Positions 33,503 to 44,637 of a DNA stretch of 64,000 bases are shown piece by piece. Position 1 is the stretch's first letter. Each line of letters opens with the position of its first letter. Source of the DNA: Diatrype stigma (taxonomy: Eukaryota; Ascomycota; Sordariomycetes; Xylariales; Diatrypaceae); assembly GCA_022225965.2 (NCBI GenBank), contig JAKJXP020000003.1, positions 1 to 64,000 of the forward strand, in the 5' to 3' direction. Position numbers and translations under genes: made by a program. The notes under the pieces were generated by a model. That model saw only the letters and a program-made list of their open reading frames with translations. It ran no database searches and was not told the origin of the DNA.

Positions 33503-34361
33503 ATGTCAGAAGATAATGAGTTTTCGTCTGAGTGGGCTCCGGGACCCAACAAGGATTATTGAGACAATATAGAGTACAATATAGGGGAGATCGTGCAAAT
33601 ATCATGGCAACAAGAAATAACGAACGGGGAATTGAGGCTATGGCAAAATAACTTTCCGGACAGTAAGGAGGGCGGACCACACATGTTGATTGACAGTAAG
33701 TTCACGCCATTCGACTTCTCTCAATATCATATATATATATAAAGGGGGCGAAGGCGGTTGGTAAACTTCGGAGCGTGAAGGGCTAACCCATTCATTAGGT
33801 TATATCAACGGCACTGTATATGAATGGACAATTCAGTGGTCTGGGCTGAACTCCAGCTATCACAATGTCTGCTATTTGGAGATGACGCAGACTTTCCCTG
33901 AAAGATCTCCGGCGTTCGCCTCACATTACTTCAATATCAGCGATCAATCTCCACCAAGTTCAACCAGCTCGACAATCTCTACCCCCGAGCCATCATCTTC
34001 ATCTACTTCGACTAATTCCCTCACACCAACAACTACCTTGGCAGCACCTACGGCGACGATTACACAGGTCACACCTACCAGCGGCCTAAGCGGGGGTGCG
34101 ATCGCAGGCGTCGCTATAGGCGGGACTCTTGGCCTTGTGATGGCTTCTGGTCTCCTATGGTGGATTTATATCGGCCTATCGAGGCGCAAGAACTCAACAG
34201 GAGGGGGTGAAGCGCAGACCATGATGGAAACGACTACAGAACCAGAAAAGAATATAATCCGTTCCCCGGAGATTGATTCGAATCAGGTTTACGAAATGCC
34301 AGCCCTTGTAGCAGCAGTTCGGCCATCCGAACTAGACGGTCCGCAGAAATCTTCTGGATGA
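33503..34361 (+). pseudogene. Ser/Thr-rich single-pass membrane protein, in-frame TGA
   Basis: Exon 1 (33503-33695) starts at ATG and has a TGA as its 20th codon (33560-33562), then IEYNIGEIVQISWQQEITNGELRLWQ. A 103-nt intron (33696-33798; GTAAGT donor, TTAG acceptor) joins exon 2 with YINGTVYEWTIQWSGLNSS. Next come a Ser/Thr/Pro stalk, a membrane helix (GAIAGVAIGGTLGLVMASGLLWWIYIG) and a cytosolic tail starting SRRKN. The G..V.I.W...L.LWQ start is typical of fungal extracellular Ig-like/S-T-rich surface proteins. No signal peptide precedes it. The TGA could come from CGA or TGG, so the copy is probably dead, or an unseen upstream exon splices past it. Confidence 0.6.
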
Positions 34362-35881
34362 GGGTATAGAAACTTCTTAACAAAGAAGGGAGGGTGGTTG
34401 GCGTTGTTTCCTTGCATCTTTGATATTTCTCTTATTACCCCGATGGCAATAAATGTGGTCAACGATTCTTATTCTAATATGTCACCTGGTGCCCGGTTCG
34501 ACAATCAGGAAATGTGTTCTGTCTAGACCACATTACTACAAAATTCTCACGGGTTACCACTCTAGCCTACGAGATTACGAGGTTGCGGCGAACATGGTGA
34601 CCTGGTGAAAGTCGGGAAAAAATCAGGATGTTCGGTCTTTTCGGAATTGTGCGATGTGGCACATGTCCTACGGTATACCGAAAGCATATGATCCCATATT
34701 CAATCCATAAGAGTTGAAAACTACGAGAGGATGGCGTGAAACTACCTGCTATATCTGGAATCACTCAAGACACGACCCCGGATTGTCTTAAACCAAGCCC
34801 AACAGTGCGATAGGCGGACCTGCATCATGCATGATACTGCGGATCTACGATCCAGTCGCGCTTGTGACTGATTGAGTCAGTACAGGGGGTCTAGCATATA
34901 GTCCGTCTATCCTCCTTCCTCATTAGATCAACTACGCTGCCAGTTGCCTCTGTCTTCTCTCGACGGTTTCTGCATACTGTTCTTTAGCGCCGGGTAAAAT
35001 AAAGTGCCCGGTCAATGGAGATATCCGTGAGATCTCAAGCAGCGATGGAAGTCTCCGATCATCCCATGCATGTCCCCCTATTCCCATCGTAAATACATAA
35101 CGACATCGACCATCCGAATGGAATCGTCTTACTATACTTCCCAGCGTCTAAGCGAGATGAAATGCGTTTCGCAATGCTTTCGACGTCGGATTATTCCTGT
35201 CCGATGCCTATGTAGGTACATGAAGCTACCCCTGACGGAAGGAAACCCAGTCACTTTGCTTTTGACGCCCGCAACCCAGCGGATCTAGGCAGGCAAGACA
35301 GCATCTATAGTGTTCTGTATGCAGCTCACTCAATGGGCTCAGCCTAGAAGCCCGGGTTAGGTATGCCGACCAAGCAGAGCAAGACAACTACGCACACCTG
35401 CCTATTCAGAATGTGTCGGATACTCCTGGGGCGGCGGCGTTGTGTGTGAAGAAGCTTCCTAGCGTTCCCCGTAGTTCCTCTGCATTGATCATACTATAGC
35501 ACCTAGTATATCCGTCATCGTCGAAGGAAGGGTTTTCTTGCAGTCCCGAACTCCCGGGATTCTCCTGCTCCGTAGATGCACCTTCAGTTTGGGCGCTAGG
35601 GGAGCCCTAAGCGCCGCGCGCCATTTATATAGTAGCCTCTAGATGATCTGATGGATCGTGTCTACGCACTTGTGAAATAGATGGTATAGGTAGTATACCT
35701 AGTAGTAAGCGATGATGACGGTGATGGTGAGTTTTCCATGCTCTATATAAACCTTGACGATCTCCCCCCTAACACCGCCAGTGACCCTTATCCTCATCCG
35801 CGCCACCGCCATCCAGCCTAGGTACAGTCACAACCGCAGCTCTGTTAATCCACCCACGTCGTGTTGTTGAACAATCACACC
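34362..35881. other. intergenic, DUF1996 promoter
   Basis: 1.5 kb without a supported gene. A TATA-like CTCTATATAAACC lies near 35740-35752, about 130 bp before the DUF1996 start. The C-rich leader that follows is typical of fungal 5' untranslated regions. Confidence 0.35.
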
Positions 35882-37462
35882 ATGGTTTACTCCACGGCGC
35901 TCTTAGCCGCCGCCATGTCGCTTCTCCATGCGTGGTCAGGCAGTCTCGGTCTTGTGTACGCCCAGGATGTGTACGACACCTTCACCGTCAACTGCCAGCC
36001 CCTGACGGTGCAGCGGCGGGACCCCCTCGTCAGCCCGGGTGTCGACCTGTCGGACCACGTGCACTCGGTCATCGGCGGCACCGCCTTCAGCGCCGACCTG
36101 GACCCCGGCAAGGCGCTGGCGTCCGCCGCCACGACCTGCGACAAGGAGCTCGACCACTCGGTCTACTGGGTGCCGCAGATGTACCACATTACGACGGACA
36201 ACAAGTATGAGCTCGTCACGTTCAAGGGATCTGTGAGTTTGTCGCCCAATAGACCAAACATCCCAACCAAGGGGGACTGAAACCCCCCTATGGCCCACCT
36301 TTCCATACAATGGCCATGATATAACGTGTATCCCATGCCACTGCTGAAACATAGAACATATGCTGACTAATCCGATTGCTATTCCTCCTCTTGGCTGGGC
36401 GTTCTCAGGCCGTCTACTACCAGAACCGCGCATGCGACTACCAGTCAAACCGGACGAGCTGCCCTTCCTACAAGACAAACTTTGCAGCAGCCTTTCCTGA
36501 GGGCCTGCAGATGGTCGCGGGCGACCCATCCCTGCGGACGTTCGATGATTCGGACTTAGCACAGAAGGCCGTCAGCCACATGTGCCTCTTCGAGAACCCG
36601 GACGAGCAAGGCAGGGGGTCCGAGGAGACTAACAGCCTGCCGCTCGAGCAGTGCAGCGACATCCGGTCGCAGGTCACGTTCCCGTCGTGCTGGGACGGTC
36701 AGAACCTGGACTCGGCGGACCATAAGAGCCATGTATGTTGGTGGTGTCTATGCTCTCTGCTCTGTTTCTTTTCCTTTCCGCATAGCTCTCTGGTAGCCTG
36801 TGGACCGTCTCACTGATACCCCCCCTGCAAGATGTCCTATCCCGATCCTCAATACGGCAACTATAACGGCGGTCCGTGCCCGGCGTCGCACCCGGTGGCG
36901 CTCATCACCCTCTTTTACGAGTTCCACTTCGACACGTCGCCGTACGACGACCGGAACTTCGTGTTCGCGCAGGGAGACAAGACGGGCCACGGATTCCACG
37001 GTGATTTCGGTGCGTGTTTATATTTTCACCATTGCCTTCTTACCTATGCAACCCCTTACGATCCAACCATGTTCGCCCACTTTCCGCTCCCTATGATTCA
37101 TTGGGTGCGATATGGTTTTTATGGAGATGGATAGAGCACGCAGGAGAGGGGTAGAATGGGTGTACGGTAGCTAACCCCCCTTACAAAACCTAGTCAATGG
37201 ATGGACAGACCTTCAGAAGCTCGGCGACGCGCACCGCACGTGCACCGGAGCCGGGGGCGTCGAGGCGGCCAGCTGCTCCATCAACGTCGGCGCCGACGGG
37301 ACTCCCGGTCACGCGGCGGCGCAGGATCTCGAGTCGGCGGCCCCTTCGGAGAACATTGGGCTCGACGGCGAGGTGCTCGACGAACTGCCTGGCGGCAAGG
37401 TGCCGACGGGCGAGACGCCGATGGCGCGGAAGAGGAGCCGTGTATTCCCCGCTCGGTACTGA
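35882..37462 (+). CDS. secreted DUF1996 protein
   Basis: Four exons: 35882-36232, 36409-36732, 36832-37009 and 37194-37462; 373 residues with consistent phases. A signal peptide of about 27 residues (STALLAAAMSLLHAWSGS core, cleavage after VYA) is clear. RRDPLVSPG, then SDHVHSVIGGTAF, is the hallmark start of DUF1996. YYQNRACDYQSN, QMVAGDPSLR, FPSCWDGQNLDS, HPVALITLFYEFHFDTS and GHGFHGDFVNGW follow in the family order. Conserved Cys and His residues suggest an extracellular, metal-dependent or disulfide-bonded fold. The function of DUF1996 is unknown; it often occurs in secreted wall-associated fungal proteins. The true start is ATG 35882, not the in-frame upstream codons. Confidence 0.9.
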
Positions 37463-38463
37463 TCGGCTCGATTTCTGTCAAAACAAGTTGCGCTAGATAC
37501 CTACGTAACGACATTGGTGGAAGATGGATATAGCTCTAATGGTGGCCTAGATTCGGCTATATGCTGTACATCTTTCCAGGCATTTGAGCACAACCAGTGG
37601 CTATGATTATTGGGAACAGTCATGAATTTGTAATGTGTATATACCATAGTATTGGGACAAGATATATATATCTGGGAATATCTGGAAAGAGTACCTGGAT
37701 AATCATTTGAGAATGTGAAGCGTCACGGGCAGATGGAGAACAAATGTGTTGAACAAGCTCAGAATTTCAGAATCTCAGAATGAGAATCGACGTCACCTTT
37801 CTGCTTTTCCGCTTTTCCGCTTTTCCGCTTTTCCACAAGGGCACTGGTGGGCACTGTGTCACTGAATTGCAACGCTCTTCATTGGCCGTCGTCGCCCTTT
37901 ACAGTATCTGTGTTAGTCCAGACTGTGCTCTTCACGCTCCAGTCACGATGGACCCAGTGCTAAGTCCCTGCATATTCCACAGTATTTTTGCCCCGCCGCC
38001 ACCCGCTAGAAGCTAGAAGCCGATCTCGCATCGCTTGGCTAGAAAAATGGCATTTGCATCCGCATTCGCATCCCGCATTTCAAAGCAAGTCGCAGCGATT
38101 TGTCAATAGCTACACCTTTCACACGCATCCCCTGCCTATGTACGTCAACCTCGGCTTCTTTCCGTTGCTTCATACATCCCTTTCCGAACTTCAATTTTCC
38201 ATTGGCAATACCTTTTAGGATTTACGAACCGTCTAGTTGATAGATTCGCCGCCAAACTCCCTGAATCATTCATCATCAGGCCGAAAGGAAGCAAAAGCCG
38301 ACTGACTCCCCCACCTTCAATATCGAAAACCAAACCCCCTAGTTAAAATCCAGCTAGCAAGCGAACGGACAAACCAGCCAACCAACCTCGAATTGCGACA
38401 TCGCAGTTCCTATCCCAACACCCCCTTGCGGGCCACGGGCTACGTGCCAACACACACCGTACC
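37463..38463. other. intergenic, NAR1 promoter
   Basis: 1 kb without a supported gene. It contains four tandem GCTTTTCC units at 37803-37834 and pyrimidine-rich tracts toward the NAR1 start. Expected for a constitutive housekeeping promoter without a strong TATA box. Confidence 0.4.
37803..37834. repeat. (GCTTTTCC)4 tandem octamer
   Basis: Four near-perfect 8-bp units, about 630 bp upstream of the NAR1 start codon. Confidence 0.8.
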
Positions 38464-40368
38464 ATGTCCGCGATCCTCTCCGCCGACGACCTGAACGACT
38501 TCATCTCGCCGGGCGTAGCATGCATCAAGCCCGTCGAATCGCTCCCCACCGCACCCCCTCCACCAACCGACGACAGCGCGAGCCTGGAACACGAAGTGAT
38601 CCTCGACGGGCAAGGCCAGGGGCAAGGGGGAGCGAACGGTAGCAGCAATGCGCCAGCGACCCAGATCTCCCTGACAGACTGCCTAGCATGCTCGGGGTGC
38701 GTGACGTCGGCCGAGGCCGTGCTCGTCAGCCTGCAGAGCCACTCGGAGCTGCTGCATGCGCTCGACGGCGCGCCGGGCCTGCGGGTCAGCAACGATAGCG
38801 AGGACTTCCGGGTCGAGGGGCTCGAGAACCCCGACAGCAAGCTGTTCGTCGCGAGCGTGTCGCCGCAGACGCGCGCCAGCCTGGCGGCGGCCACGAGGGG
38901 GGCGGGCACGGACTTCGTCAGCGAGCGGGACGCCGGGAACATGGTGGCGCAGCTGCTGATGGGCGATGGCGGGCTGCGGGCCGGCGGGCGGTGGCAAAAC
39001 GCGTTCACGTGGGTCGTGGACACGAACACGGCGCGGGACGCGTGCCTGGTTCTGGGCGCGGAGGAGGTGCTCAACCCCGGCAGCGGCGGCGAGATCGGCG
39101 GCGCGGATAAGAAAAAGCCCACACTGACGTCGAGCTGTCCAGGCTGGGTGTGCTACGCCGAGAAGACGCACCCGCACGTGCTGCCGCACATGTCGAGGGT
39201 GAAGTCACCGCAGGCGCTAATGGGGACGCTGCTCAAGACGACGCTGAGCCGGCGGCTGGGTATTCCGCCGGACCGCATCTGGCACCTGGCCGTGATGCCG
39301 TGCTTCGACAAGAAGCTCGAGGCCAGCCGCGAGGAGCTGACGGATGTTGCGTGGGGCTCAGGCGAGCATCCCGGCAGCAGTTCGGGCGGCCGGGGCGTGC
39401 GGGACGTCGACTGCGTCATCACCAGCAAGGAGATCCTGATGCTGGCGGAATCGCGCGGCCTCGACTTCTTTGGGCTGTCACGGTCGCCGGTCCCTGCTTC
39501 CACAGCACGAACACCGCCGTTCCCCGACCCCAAGTTGCGGCGCTTCCTCTTCCCCGGGACGACGCGGGCGCGTCAGCGCCAACGGCAGCAACAGTCCGAT
39601 CCGGCGGCCGGCACGTCGGGCGGCAATCTGCACTTCACGCTGCAGTACGTCGCGGCGCGGCACCCCGGCGCCACGATCGCGGCAGTGCGCGGGCGGAACG
39701 TCGACGTGGTGGAGTACACGGTCAAGGGAGGCGCAGACGGCACGACGCCCATCTTCCGCGCCGCGCGCTACTACGGCTTCCGGAACATCCAGAACCTGGT
39801 CCGTCGGCTGAAGCCGGCGAGGCCGTCGCGCATGCCGGGGGCCGGGGCCAGGGCGGTCGGCGCGGCTAAGAGGCCCGCTGGTGGGAGGGCAGCGGCTGGG
39901 TCGGGGATGGAATACGCCTACGTCGAGGTCATGGCGTGTCCTGGTGGCTGCACCAACGGCGGCGGCCAGATCAAGGTCGATGACCCGGTGATCATAGAGA
40001 GGAGGGGCGCGGGTGCAGAGGCGAAACCGGGCCCGCGCGAGCAGAAGCAGTGGCTTGCTCAAGTGGACGAGGCGTACTTCTCTGCCGATGAGTCGGCCGC
40101 TGGTGATGATGCAGAAGAACATCAGAGTCGGCTGAACGGTGATAGTGATGACGACGGTGATGATAATGACGATGACGACGTGGTTGGGGGCATTTCCCCA
40201 TCCTACATTCATGATACCCTGGCGCATTGGGCGAGCATAACAGGCATAGACATCGAGAAGCTGACGAGGACGAGCTTCCGGGAGGTGGTCAGCGACGTGG
40301 GCAAGAACAAGCCTAGCGACACGGAGAGGGTCGTCCAGCTCGCGGGCAAGATCGGCGGTGGATGGTAG
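38464..40368 (+). CDS. NAR1: cytosolic Fe-S cluster assembly factor NAR1 (iron-hydrogenase-like)
   Basis: Single exon, 634 residues. NAR1 carries Fe-S clusters and works with CIA1 and MET18 to pass 4Fe-4S clusters to cytosolic and nuclear proteins (family knowledge). The start MSAILSADDLNDFISPGVACIKP and ligands Cys20, Cys73, Cys76 and Cys79 (CLACSGC) form the N-terminal cluster site. The second cluster site is Cys225 (TSSCPGWV), Cys280 (MPCFDKK), Cys492 and Cys496 (CPGGC). LLMAESRG-like and LQYVAARHPG blocks match the hydrogenase-like fold. Two low-complexity inserts are visible: a Gly/Ala/Arg-rich loop (about 455-478) and an acidic Asp run (about 558-575). No introns; GC-rich codons. Probably essential. 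Confidence 0.95.
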   Translation: MSAILSADDLNDFISPGVACIKPVESLPTAPPPPTDDSASLEHEVILDGQGQGQGGANGSSNAPATQISLTDCLACSGCVTSAEAVLVSLQSHSELLHALDGAPGLRVSNDSEDFRVEGLENPDSKLFVASVSPQTRASLAAATRGAGTDFVSERDAGNMVAQLLMGDGGLRAGGRWQNAFTWVVDTNTARDACLVLGAEEVLNPGSGGEIGGADKKKPTLTSSCPGWVCYAEKTHPHVLPHMSRVKSPQALMGTLLKTTLSRRLGIPPDRIWHLAVMPCFDKKLEASREELTDVAWGSGEHPGSSSGGRGVRDVDCVITSKEILMLAESRGLDFFGLSRSPVPASTARTPPFPDPKLRRFLFPGTTRARQRQRQQQSDPAAGTSGGNLHFTLQYVAARHPGATIAAVRGRNVDVVEYTVKGGADGTTPIFRAARYYGFRNIQNLVRRLKPARPSRMPGAGARAVGAAKRPAGGRAAAGSGMEYAYVEVMACPGGCTNGGGQIKVDDPVIIERRGAGAEAKPGPREQKQWLAQVDEAYFSADESAAGDDAEEHQSRLNGDSDDDGDDNDDDDVVGGISPSYIHDTLAHWASITGIDIEKLTRTSFREVVSDVGKNKPSDTERVVQLAGKIGGGW

Positions 40369-40429
40369 TGTTAGTGGTATTCAAAGCGGAGCGCAACGTT
40401 AATGCATCGTCGGACAGGGGCGTAATTGG

Positions 40430-40452
40430 TAGATAGATAGATGGATAGATAA
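40430..40452. repeat. GATA microsatellite between convergent genes
   Basis: A run of TAGATAGATAGATGGATAGATAAA in the 219-bp interval between the convergent NAR1 and SUZ-domain genes. Confidence 0.7.
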
Positions 40453-40587
40453 AATGGAATCACCATCATCAATCACGCATCACCATGATATTCCAAACAT
40501 CAAAAGCTTAGGGACTTAGCTTCGCAATTTGTCCAGGCCGTGAAAGTCTTAAGCTCACAGGAAGTAGTACTGCACTATAGCCCAGTT

Positions 40588-41773
40588 TTAACTGCTCCCC
40601 CTGGCAGGAGCACCGCCGCCGCCGTTGCCCCCGCGTCTGGCGAATCCAACCCCCCTGTTGCCGCTCCCGTCCGGTCCCCGCGGCGCCCGCACGACCTGGT
40701 CTTCCTCCCGCGGCGTCGATCGCCCGGATGATAGGGGAGCCCCACCCCCGCCCCCGCCCCTCCTCTCGAGCTGGAACCCCGGCTTCGGCGAGTAATTCGG
40801 GTCGTAGAGCTCTCGTCCGCCGCTCAGTTGGCCGCCTTGCGGCTGCCGCGGCGAGTGTGTGTTCTGTGCGTATGCGTGCGCGCTCTCACTACCGCGGCTA
40901 TCGTTATTGTTATTATTCCGATAGCCGCCACCACCACCGCCGTCTCCCCTACCCCGCCCCCCTCTACCGCCACGTCCCCCTCCTCCTCTTCCCCGTCCAC
41001 CACCCCCACCAGGGTTGAGGCTCACGCCTCCGTCCGCAAGGCCGTAGTTATTGTTATTACCACTACTACTCCGCGGCGGCGGCGGCGTCGCAGCCCCGGA
41101 CCCGGAAGCATTGTGTACCGGCGTGCTAGCGCCGGACGCAGACCCGGTCCCGGTCCCGGTCCCGGCGCCGGGACCGGGGCTGCCGAAGATCTTGGCGCGC
41201 GCCTCGTCGTACCGGCGCTGCTTCTCCTCGCGCTCGCGCTGCTGCTTGGCGCGGATCTCCTCGGGCGACAGCGGCTTCTGCGCCTTGCGCCGCTCCTCGT
41301 CGGAGTCGTCGTCCTCGTCCTCGTCTTCTTCTGCTCCGTTGTTGCCGGGTTTCTTCGGCTTCTTCTGCGGCGGGGGCGGGCGCCGGCTGAGCACCGTCAC
41401 GGCGGGCTTGAAGATCGTCGTGGTGGGGATCGCGGGCGGCGACGTGAAGGACGATGCGCCGGGCGTGCTGATGCTGCTTGCGGGCGGCAGGTACTGGTGG
41501 AAGGCGGGCTGGGGGGTTTCGCTTTTTGGCGCGCACAAGCAAGCGTTAATACATTGGGATTCGGGTAAGGGGGAGGAGGGGACTTGAAACGTACGCGGAC
41601 TCCCATAACCTCCTGTTCAGCTCCGCATGTTGGGCCCTCCTCTCGGCTTTCGTCAGCCGCGGCGCCGGCTCCTCCGGCTGGCCAGACGTGCCCTCTACCG
41701 CGGCCTTGTCGGCCTGCGCCTCCCAGTCGTCGTCCTCCCAAGCGTCCGGGACTTTGGTGGCTTTCTTGACCAT
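40588..41773 (-). CDS. SUZ-domain RNA-binding protein
   Basis: Two exons, 41773-41595 and 41521-40588, with a 73-nt intron (GTACGT donor, AAAAG acceptor); 370 residues. The start is MVKKATKVPDAWEDDDWE. Then TIFKPAVTVLSRRPPPP, an acidic stretch, and the SUZ core (about 140-170): LSPEEIRAKQQREREEKQRR followed by YDEARAKIFGSPGPG. A long Gly/Arg-rich (RGG) and Asn region follows. The C-terminus has the SUZ-C signature (VVRAPRGPDGSGNRGVGFA). SUZ motifs bind RNA and occur in translation and mRNA-localisation proteins; human SZRD1 is the closest named protein type. It is expected to be cytosolic. The low-complexity RGG part is compositional and may form condensates (inference). Confidence 0.85.
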
Positions 41774-42701
41774 GGTTCGATTCGGTCCAGTCTACTTTTC
41801 GAAGTTGCAGAATTGACCAACTAGGTACTTATGTTCCCAAGAAAAACAGAAAGAAAGAATGGGAAAGTGAGGTAGCTAGGCGCAATAGGTGGGGCTATGC
41901 AATGGGGCTATATAGAAAGCGAAAACAAATTTTGATGCCGACGATGTGCAGGGCATTGGAAGTTGGAGGTTAGAAGTTAGGAGCTCTGGCTAGGGTCTGT
42001 CTCTGTGATGGCCAGGTGTTGGTGGTGGGGTCTTGGAGTACCCCTAACAGCCCTGGAGGTACATACAATACTTCGCTCTTCGTAATGCTCCCAATAGTTA
42101 ATGCGGCTCAGTGCAAACTCACTTGCGGAATTTAACACTGACTAACTACATACATACAACCCTAGAGGGGGTGAGGGGCAGGGATGAGGGGCAGGGGTTC
42201 AGGATTCTTATGCGGTACGTACCGACCCTGTCCCACCTGCCCATTAACGTCTTGGCATCTGGGGAAAGGCCGTCGACCGTCGACCGTAACTCAGTGATGC
42301 CTAGCCCATTGTTCATTTGTTACTAAGCCTTGGTGGGGACGATAGTAACTTATCACAACAACTTAACAACAACTAAAGCCCTGAACTACATCCCAACTTG
42401 GTGAAGCAACAACAAATCGAATCGACTTTTACTCAATCCTGTGGTAGTATTTCAGCTCATAGCCCGACCTTCACAGGAACTCAGTGACGACAGTAAGTAA
42501 CAACCAGCTGATCACCAATCATCCCGGTGGCGTCTACCGTACTCTGCCACTCGGTACCTATAGGTATCTACTAGGGGGTTATATCACATTTCGCCTTCAC
42601 TCCACCACTTACATCATCAAGATTAACCTCTGTCTTCAGGACCAAACCAGCAATAGTCTACAAGGCTTCTCCAGCGTAGCTTACCCACCGTCGATTCCAG
42701 C
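41774..42701. other. intergenic between divergent genes
   Basis: About 930 bp between the divergent SUZ-domain gene and the small 122-residue gene, likely holding both promoters. GAGGGGCAGGGAT duplications occur near 42171-42198 and a GTCGACCGTCGACC pair near 42271. No gene is seen. Confidence 0.35.
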
Positions 42702-43203
42702 ATGTACAGCCACGGCCAGGGACACCCGCTGCACTCGCAGCAGGCCTCCAACCAGGCCCACACACCCACCCTAGAGTATTTCGGCGGCGGCGAGTCTTCG
42801 CGAGCGGCAGCGCAGATGACAACGGTCTTCAATGCCACCGGTGCGCCGATGAAGCCCGTCTCCGCCATCTGGAGCGATGGCAAGTTCCGAGAAGAGTACG
42901 ACGGCTGCAAGGCGAGACTGACCGATTCTTCCAAATTCAACATCCGTAAGTCTGCTTGCTGCTGCCATATTGATACATGCTTCCCGACCTACCAACCTGG
43001 TGGTTGTCGCATTGCACATCCTCTTATCTTAGATGAAACATACTGTTGGCTGACCATCACTTCATCGCTTCTGTATAGGGGTTTACCCTGACCCGCTTCT
43101 GCCCAGACAGCAATCCCAAGCCGACTTCTATCCTAAGGGGATGACGCCAGAGTTGGAGGCGCATCTGAAAGGTGTCATTGCGCAGGTCAAGGGAAGCTCA
43201 TGA
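42702..43203 (+). CDS. small hypothetical protein, 122 residues
   Basis: Two exons, 42702-42945 and 43079-43203, with an intron of 133 nt (GTAAGT donor, GTATAG acceptor). Residues 1-40 are His/Gln/Ser-rich and disordered. The rest has an ordered feel: MTTVFNATGAPMKPVSAIWS, DGKFREEYDGCKARL, then FNIRVYPDPLLP and a helical end PELEAHLKGVIAQVKGS. No signal peptide or membrane helix. I do not recognise the family. The well-formed intron and normal codon use argue that it is a real gene. It could be a cytosolic or nuclear regulatory protein; that is not supported by any motif. Confidence 0.7.
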
Positions 43204-43435
43204 TCATGACGATGCCGCAATTGGAGTTTACTGGTCAGCGCAAGGTGTATCACATGCGGTTATAGTCAATGTGAAAGTTCAAATGCTTGCCGTGGAATAA
43301 ACCTATCATAGGACTTTAGTATACGTAGAACAAGAAGAGAGATCATCGGTCAGTTCAGCTAAGGGGCATGGTTAGGGGTTGAGAGGAATAGTACCAAGCC
43401 TTACTTTGCTCATCTATCTCCCCTGGATCTATACA
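43204..43435. other. short intergenic spacer
   Basis: 232 bp between the 122-residue protein gene and the SDR pseudogene, with nothing recognised in it. Confidence 0.3.
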
Positions 43436-44637
43436 ATGACCGCTACAACTAAAGTAAAAAATACCAAATTCCAAGGGCATCATTCTCCGCACCGGCGCTA
43501 ACGGGGGCGTTGGCTGTGAAATCGTCGGGAAGATTCTCTCGGCCCCGGAATTTTTGCAGTATTCACGGTGTCTACACCGTTCGCGACTCTTCTGCTTCCG
43601 CGCGGATGTCTACCCTCGGAGGAACAGTAACACGTACCGTCCGCTCCCACTCGTACTAGATTCTGTGGTTGAAGCTGTCGCTGCTTGCCAGTGTGCAGCG
43701 CATTTGCGCAGGCTCTCCACGATCGCATAACAACGGGCGAGATCCCGCCAATATGCGCGCTCATTCGGTGTGCCGGATACAACGACCTGGGGCAGCATTC
43801 AGTCACCTGCGAAGGCTTCGAGAGGAGTTTTGCGTCGAATTAACTGGGACACTGGCTGCTTACCATGCTGTTGCTGCGGGACTTGGATAGAAACAACGGC
43901 CGGGTTGTTGTTCTCGGTAGCAGCTCTTACGAGTATATGTATATATTTGGAACCCTCCCCCCCCCCCTTTATGTTCGCGAACGTCCTAGAATTACAGGAT
44001 CATATATCATATAATGGCAGACTAACGAATCTCTTTCAGGTCTGTTAGGTACGTATAATATCAACTACTTAACTCACGTATTCGACCGCTCTTAGGTATG
44101 CCGGTGGATAGTGGAAGACTTTCTCCAAGAAGACACCATCAATACCAACGCCAGGGGTACATGGAGTTCCAACGAGAACGGCGGCCTTCCCCGAAGAGCC
44201 TGAGTGCGTCTATATGGCGTCTCCAAGATGTGCTCCGTGATAATGGTAGGCGAGCTTCAACGCCGCCTCGACGCCGATCAAATCTTAAAAGCTATCTCAG
44301 TTACTGGCATTGGTCCTGGTCTGGACACCGGACTGGTGCGTAGGGGGTAACTGGATCATGCGCGCGCGTTTCTCTGGTCCATCACCATCCCCTTTCTCGC
44401 GCCCTTCATGAGCTGGTTCGAGCAGAATGGCCACAACCGGTCTATCCGCAAATCAAGCGAGGATATGCTCAAGGTTGCTTTTGGCGCTAGCCCTGAGCTG
44501 AGAGGCAAGTATCTCAATGGTTCAGAAGTGCGTGAACTTGTGCCTGAAGCCGGGGACATCGAGAAAACGGCGATGGTTTGGAGGGGTAGTGTAAATTACT
44601 CCCAGCTGACGTCCCAAGATACGGCACTGGTTTAAAG
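43436..44637 (+). pseudogene. short-chain dehydrogenase/reductase, several frameshifts and stops
   Basis: Read across frames, the plus strand gives the full order of a fungal SDR. It has an ATG at 43436, GANGGVGCEIVGKIL (Rossmann NAD(P)H loop) in a shifted frame, and VLDSVVEAVAACQC. Near 43835 comes LGHWLLTMLLL then RVVVLGSSSYEY, with a TAA just before it. Near 44110 comes VEDFLQEDTINTNARGTW, then YGVSKMCSVIMVGELQRRLDA (catalytic YxxxK) and GPGLDTGLVR, followed by a TAA. The last part (44408-44635) is open: FMSWFEQNGHNR, KSSEDMLKVAFG, KYLNGSEVREL. About five disablements, plus a C13-14 run at 43963. Dead gene; the substrate is unknown. Confidence 0.75.

Noticed and set aside
39150..40227. Overlapping long frames on both strands within NAR1
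   Set aside because: They lack motifs; NAR1 in its own frame carries every cluster ligand.
40828..41568. 246-codon plus-strand frame over the SUZ-domain gene
   Set aside because: Low-complexity shadow of the RGG/Gly-rich exon on the minus strand.
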